From: Tenrec ecaudatus
Taxonomy: Eukaryota > Chordata > Mammalia > Afrosoricida > Tenrecidae
NCBI RefSeq assembly: GCF_050624435.1
Contig: NC_134545.1
Span: 85,092,063 to 85,156,062, forward strand
Length of the DNA: 64,000 nt
Reading direction: 5' to 3'
The notes below the pieces were generated by a model. It searched no databases, was not told the DNA's origin, and was given only the letters and a program-made list of their open reading frames with translations. The translations under genes were made by a program, and so were the position numbers. Within the stretch, counting starts at the first letter, position 1; each line of letters begins with the position of its first letter. Shown in pieces: positions 59,949-64,000 of the stretch.

Positions 59949-61200
59949 AGCCAAGCAACGGCAGTCGGAGCTTTCTCTGTTCCGTGTCTCTCCTACAGGT
60001 CCCCTCCGTTCCATTCGCATCCCCTCCTCTAATCCAAACCCTCGCCCTTCCCCGACTCAGGCTTGTCCTGGTTCCGCCAGGCCCCAGGAGGGACCTGAGC
60101 TCCTCTGCCACTAGGGGCACAAGTCCTCCCAGAGCAGCACCCAGCCTGCCCTTGCCACAGCCCTCGCCCTGCTCTTGTCTCCCCACATCCCCAAATACTC
60201 CGCTTGCTCTGACTTCTGGGCCTTCGCTCACCGCCCGATCCCCCACCTGGGGCAGCCTGCCTGCCCAAGGAGACACGCTAGCAAAGCCCCCAGAACAAAA
60301 GCAGAGCTTAAGTGCCTTTGCTCCAGCAGGTCACCACCTCGCTGCTCAATAAAAGCACCTAGAAAGTTCTTCTGACAGGCATAGCCAGGGTGCCTAGGCT
60401 GGAGCCCAGACAAGGGTATCAGGCTCCCTGCGGGGAGCAAGCAGGCAGTCCTATTTTTCCGGTTCCTCAGACGGTTCCTCAGACGGCTAGCTGGCTGTGA
60501 TGCGCAGCGGGGTGGACGGGCCGGGCTGCTCCCCTCCTGAGCCACTCGTTCCTTCCCTTGCCGAGCGCCGCCTTCCTAGCAAACGTTCCCCCGCGAATTC
60601 GGACTTCTCTGGACTTGGCAGCACTCAGGCGCAGTGAAGTACCGGCCATGGCCCTTCTAGCCCTCGTCTTTGTGATTCCCCCAGAGGACAGGGCTGTAAG
60701 GGAGTAGAGCGTAAAGCCTGTCTCTGGGATCTTGTGAGCTCTGTACATGGACCCTCCTCGATCCAGGAGGCAGTGACACCGCAGCTGTGACTCCAGAGGG
60801 GTGGCAGGAGCAGCAGCAACTGCCAAGTCAAGGGCGCAAGGAGGGCAAAGGCCAAGGGGCTGCATGACTGAACAATTGTACCCTGAAAATTTCTGATCCT
60901 AACTTCCCTGATTACTTCCCTCAGAGTGGGTACTGTCTGAGCTCTGGGTGACCATTGTCACACATCCCTGAAGCCAGCAGACTAGAGAGGCATGGGAGGG
61001 GTGTTCGGTATCAGAATTGGTAAATGGGGTGAGAGGGTGATGCACGTTTGACCTCTGACTCCCAGGCTTTAGCCTTGAGCTGCTGCTGATTGGATTCACG
61101 TTCCTTCTTCTCAAGTCTGAGGAAGCCAAGCTCCACCCCCACGACATTCTTTCACAAGCACAGAATGTACGCCACAGACGCACAACCACCGTAACTTGGT
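59949..61200. other. SEC31B pseudogene intron, unique GC-rich sequence
   Basis: Several overlapping chance frames on both strands but no family match. A 12-14-bp tandem duplication (ggttcctcagac) lies at about 60458-60486. Confidence 0.4.
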
Positions 61201-61209
61201 ACGAGCCTT

Positions 61210-61420
61210 TAGAACTTTACGCGTGTCCACATGGATTCTCATGTGCGGTGCATGCCGGTTCACTAGCATAAGCTGAGCAGGTGTGTCTGTCTCTCTTTTT
61301 ACCCGGAAGTTCTGAGTGGTTAGGTAGCTTGTCCAAGATTTCCCAGATACTAAGTAACAAGGGTGTGATAAGAGTTCGAGCCCCATAACCTTCGCTTCCA
61401 AATTCCTGACCTCACTGTTT
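61210..61420 (-). mobile_element. MIR-like
   Basis: ggttaggtagcttgtccaag, tcccagatactaagtaacaa, agttcgagccccataac follow reverse MIR. Confidence 0.55.
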
Positions 61421-61449
61421 ACGTGTCACGGCCTCGAGTATTAGTCTTC

Positions 61450-61606
61450 CAAAACCAAAGCCGCTGCCGCCGAGTGGCCTTCTGTCTTGAGGACAGAGTA
61501 GAGCAGCCCCAGAGGCTCCCCAAGGCTGTCCAGCTTTCCAGAAGTGGACCCCACGTCTTTCTTCCGGGGAGCAGCCTGCAGGGTCAAGCTCTGACCTTCG
61601 GGTGAA
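61450..61606 (-). mobile_element. Eroded AfroSINE
   Basis: aaaccaaagccgctgccgcc, ttgaggacagagtagagcag, then caagctctgaccttcggg. Confidence 0.6.
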
Positions 61607-61661
61607 GAGGTGAGTGTTTTGCCCACGGTGGCCCCGGGGTCCTGTGTCAGCCTCACCCAAC

Positions 61662-61858
61662 TCTAACGACTGCCCAGTCAATTCTAACTCACAGGGACCC
61701 TTTAGGGTACAGAACTGCCCCTTGGGGGTTCTGAACCTTTGCATCGTTACACGAGCAGACCGCTCTTATTTTTCTTCCATGGAGCGGCGGGTGGGTTTGA
61801 ACCTTGACTTTTTGGTTAGCCACTCAGTGCACAGCCCACGACGCCACCAGGGCTCCTT
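61662..61858 (-). mobile_element. AfroSINE
   Basis: cccagtcaattctaactcac, acagaactgccccttgggg, ggtgggtttgaaccttgac, head complement cgacgccaccagggctcc. Confidence 0.9.
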
Positions 61859-62130
61859 GTGCTCGCCTTGCTTTCTTAATGTCTCATGAAGCCGTGAAAA
61901 CAAAACTCTACTTTCACACATTTGTTTTCCAGTCAAACCCAATACTGAACGCATCTTGTTCGGCAACTCAGAGCCCTGCTCCATCCAGGGGTTCCTCGGA
62001 ACAGCAGCAGGGCTCCCTGGGGGACTGCCTGGCCCGCAGAAACTGGAGCCCTCAGAGACCCTGTGTGCTGCGCGCCGAATCCAGAGGCTGCCAGTCTACC
62101 CAGAGGTGTCTGGGAAGAAACATGTGATTT

Positions 62131-62310
62131 CTAAAACAAACTCACTGCCATCAAGCTCGTCGCGATCCTGCGGGGCCGAGGGGAACTGCTCCTGCGGGTT
62201 CGGTGAAGATTGTCCATCTTTATGGGGGTGGAAAACCTCATCTTTCTCCCACCGAGGGGCTGGTGGCTTCGAACGGCTGACCTTCCAGTTAGCAGCCCAG
62301 CACGTGCCAC
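62131..62310 (-). mobile_element. AfroSINE
   Basis: aacaaactcactgccatcaa, aggggaactgctcctgcgg, ctttctcccaccgaggggc, gcttcgaacggctgacctt. Confidence 0.88.
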
Positions 62311-62796
62311 CGACGATCCTGTGGCACACACAAGGGGGAGTCACCAGGAGGGGGAGTCAACTTTGTAGCCACTCAACCTAACAACCTCCCAGATGGGATG
62401 AGCCAGAATCTGAATTGCAATAAAGCGTAGACTGGAGTTTGAGAAGCGAGGCTCGGGGGAGAGGAAAATGAGCGAGCACGCATGTGCTTTAGTACCGGGT
62501 CTCAGAGTGAGCGAGGAGTGGATGTGCGCGTGTGTCTTTCATCCAGGTGGTACGTACCACTGTAGGACTGTGAAACTGGGGGTCCCAGAAATGAGGTTCA
62601 TCTGCCTAGGACCAAAGAAGGGTCCTGTGGAGGGGGTGGGTGGAAGGGGGCCTTGAACGGCTGCAGCAGGCTTCAATGGGCACCGGAGAGGACGCGGAGG
62701 GAAGGGCCCAGGCAGAGGCAGGAGGGCGAGGGATGACTCATGAAGACAGGGGAGTCATGTGGAGCACTACGAGCGCATGGGAAAGAAGTGGTGACC

Positions 62797-63293
62797 TGTG
62801 TTGGACAGGGTTCTCTAGAGAGACAAACCAGATTGCTAGTAATTATACACAAATATATTTATAAAGATAGATATATAATACAAGAAATGAACCGTTAAAT
62901 TATATACAGATAGATAATACAAGAAATTAACAGTTAAATTATAAAGCAGTGTGACACTAGCAGTCCTTTAAGGCTTGAGAGCCGCCAGTGTCAGTCCCCT
63001 ACTGTAGAGAGAGCTGGGCTATATATCCCCAGGCAGCAAACAGCAAGGCAAGTCACCAACTGTCACCAACTGTCAGTCCCCAGCTCCAGAGATGAACATT
63101 CCAATCACGTGGGCTTGAAGGGACCTCACCTTACAGCGACACAGTCCACAGGCTAGGCATCCCACAGGTAGTGTACCCCTTTAAACTGAGGCACAGAACA
63201 AGCAAGGCGAGGCTCACCGAGCCATTTATTCCTCCGCCCTTCAATTAATCCTACTCGTATTTATCGGCCAGGCTGGCACAATAAACTATAGCA
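62797..63293 (-). mobile_element. LTR-like fossil with 5-bp target duplication
   Basis: A 497-bp TG...CA element with exact tgacc repeats on both sides (62792-62796 and 63294-63298). Closely similar in parts to the copy at 38835 (gcaaggc.agtcaccaac, ggccaggctggcacaataaa). Non-coding; the exact duplication suggests it is younger than its relatives here. Confidence 0.7.
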
Positions 63294-63644
63294 TGACCCA
63301 AAAGAGACAACGAAGTGGGACACTGAGCGAGCGAGCTCAGGTCTAAGGCCGTGGGGACCCGAGAGTGTGACTGGGGGAGGGACCGTGAGGGAGTCTGCAT
63401 TTCTTCTTTCCTGCTCTGCTCCCTCACTCCCAGGCAGGTAAAGGTTTCAGGAAGGTGAGGAGAATCCCGGGCTGTTCTCCAGGACCACGAGGGCTACTGA
63501 TACAGCAAGCAGAGTGCAGGACGGATGGAGGAGGAGAGAGGAGGCAAGAGTAAGTACTTCTCAATTGAGACAGGAGGACTCCCTGGAGAACTTTGCTGCA
63601 TGCTGAGCACATGTGGGCTTCACAAGTGCTCATCCACCACCCCG

Positions 63645-63684
<40 letters not shown>
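63645..63684. repeat. (CA)n microsatellite
   Basis: About 20 CA units, directly downstream (in gene sense) of a SEC31B remnant exon donor. Confidence 0.97.
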
Positions 63685-63687
<3 letters not shown>

Positions 63688-63690
63688 CAC

Positions 63691-63830
63691 TTAGAGTGAA
63701 TGAAACTCCTGCTGGCCTTCCAATCCATTTGGGGGGCTTTCTTCAGGGAAGGCATCACTGTCCATTGGGCCACCTGCTCTGGCCCCTGCAGCGGTGGGAG
63801 AGGCTGACTTTTGCTGAAGGAAGCGGAGAT
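63691..63830 (-). pseudogene. SEC31B: SEC31B remnant exon (end of WD40 propeller / linker)
   Basis: Acceptor ttgccctcag, donor gtgggg. Reads ISASFSKSQPLPPLQGPEQV, then SLKKAP; the expected KWIGRPAGVSFTL follows only in another frame because of a one-base gain in the C-rich run near 63732. The exon ends beside a (CA)n run. Confidence 0.85.
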
Positions 63831-64000
63831 CTGAGGGCAAAAGGACACCTCTGTCACCAGCTGGAGCCAAGAATCGGCTGCAAACTCTGCCTGTGAATTC
63901 CTTTTCAGGGGAACCCTTGAGATACCGTGGCCTGGGAGAGCCAGACTCCCATATTCGGGCAGATAGGGCTGGGCCTGGGAATGAGAACGGCACTCCTATG

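Larger units (their letters stand above)
51423..63830 (-). pseudogene. SEC31B: SEC31B, decayed COPII coat gene (unitary pseudogene, 5' part outside window)
   Basis: SEC31B is the SEC31 paralogue of the COPII outer coat, which cages vesicles leaving the ER: N-terminal WD40 repeats, an alpha-solenoid, a Pro-rich linker and a C-terminal helical domain. Here about thirteen exons from the end of the propeller to the C-terminus are recognisable in the right order, strand and spacing, most still with canonical splice sites. Recognisable stretches include [114 protein letters not shown] and [20 protein letters not shown]. Nearly every exon carries at least one frame change; there are also in-frame stops, a weakened acceptor and donor, and a duplicated exon edge. 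WNT8B next door has no such defects, which argues against poor sequence. No open product could be made from these exons as they stand. Confidence 0.9.

Noticed and set aside
60029-60352. Overlapping frames in a SEC31B intron
   Set aside because: Pro/Ser-rich composition from C-rich DNA, no family resemblance, no splice support.
51423-63830. Idea that SEC31B is functional and the frameshifts are sequencing errors
   Set aside because: Lesions occur in nearly every exon and include a 19-bp duplication, a larger deletion and in-frame stops, while WNT8B is clean.

Overview
The window is nuclear DNA from a placental mammal, very probably an afrotherian. Interspersed throughout are AfroSINE copies (tRNA-like head; tail reading like gtcgctatgagtcggaat), which are known only from Afrotheria, together with 3' ends of an RTE/BovB-like LINE that shares the AfroSINE tail and many 3' ends of a LINE closing in cccaataaaatgattta. 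From memory these last tails look most like a tenrec, but the species call is an inference. Ancient mammalian repeats (MIR, L2, old L1, MLT1-like LTR) are also present.

Layout: 1-24 kb is repeat-rich intergenic DNA. It holds a decayed mariner transposon, a retrocopy of ATP5MC2 with an open 141-codon frame, an LTR-like element split by a LINE tail, and a 10-19.6 kb stack of nested LINEs. From 24.5 to 46.8 kb lies the complete six-exon WNT8B gene on the + strand, with an 18.9 kb first intron and a poly(A) signal at 47.66 kb. All exons are in frame with canonical splice sites, giving a predicted 348-residue secreted Wnt ligand. From 51.4 to 63.8 kb, on the - strand and convergent with WNT8B, are the ordered remains of SEC31B (COPII outer coat). 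At least thirteen exons are recognisable but nearly all are hit by frameshifts, so SEC31B looks like a unitary pseudogene here. The gene order WNT8B-SEC31B is the one I recall from human 10q24.

Only WNT8B is a convincing functional protein gene. Its flanks and first intron contain AT-rich, repeat-free blocks with homeodomain-, OTX- and TCF-like words that could be regulatory, and which could explain why the dead SEC31B neighbourhood is still recognisable. I saw no CRISPR, tRNA or rRNA genes and no novel gene system. The main discoveries are the loss of SEC31B beside an intact WNT8B, a shifted WNT8B start codon, nested insertions reusing one target site, and three DNA-transposon families.
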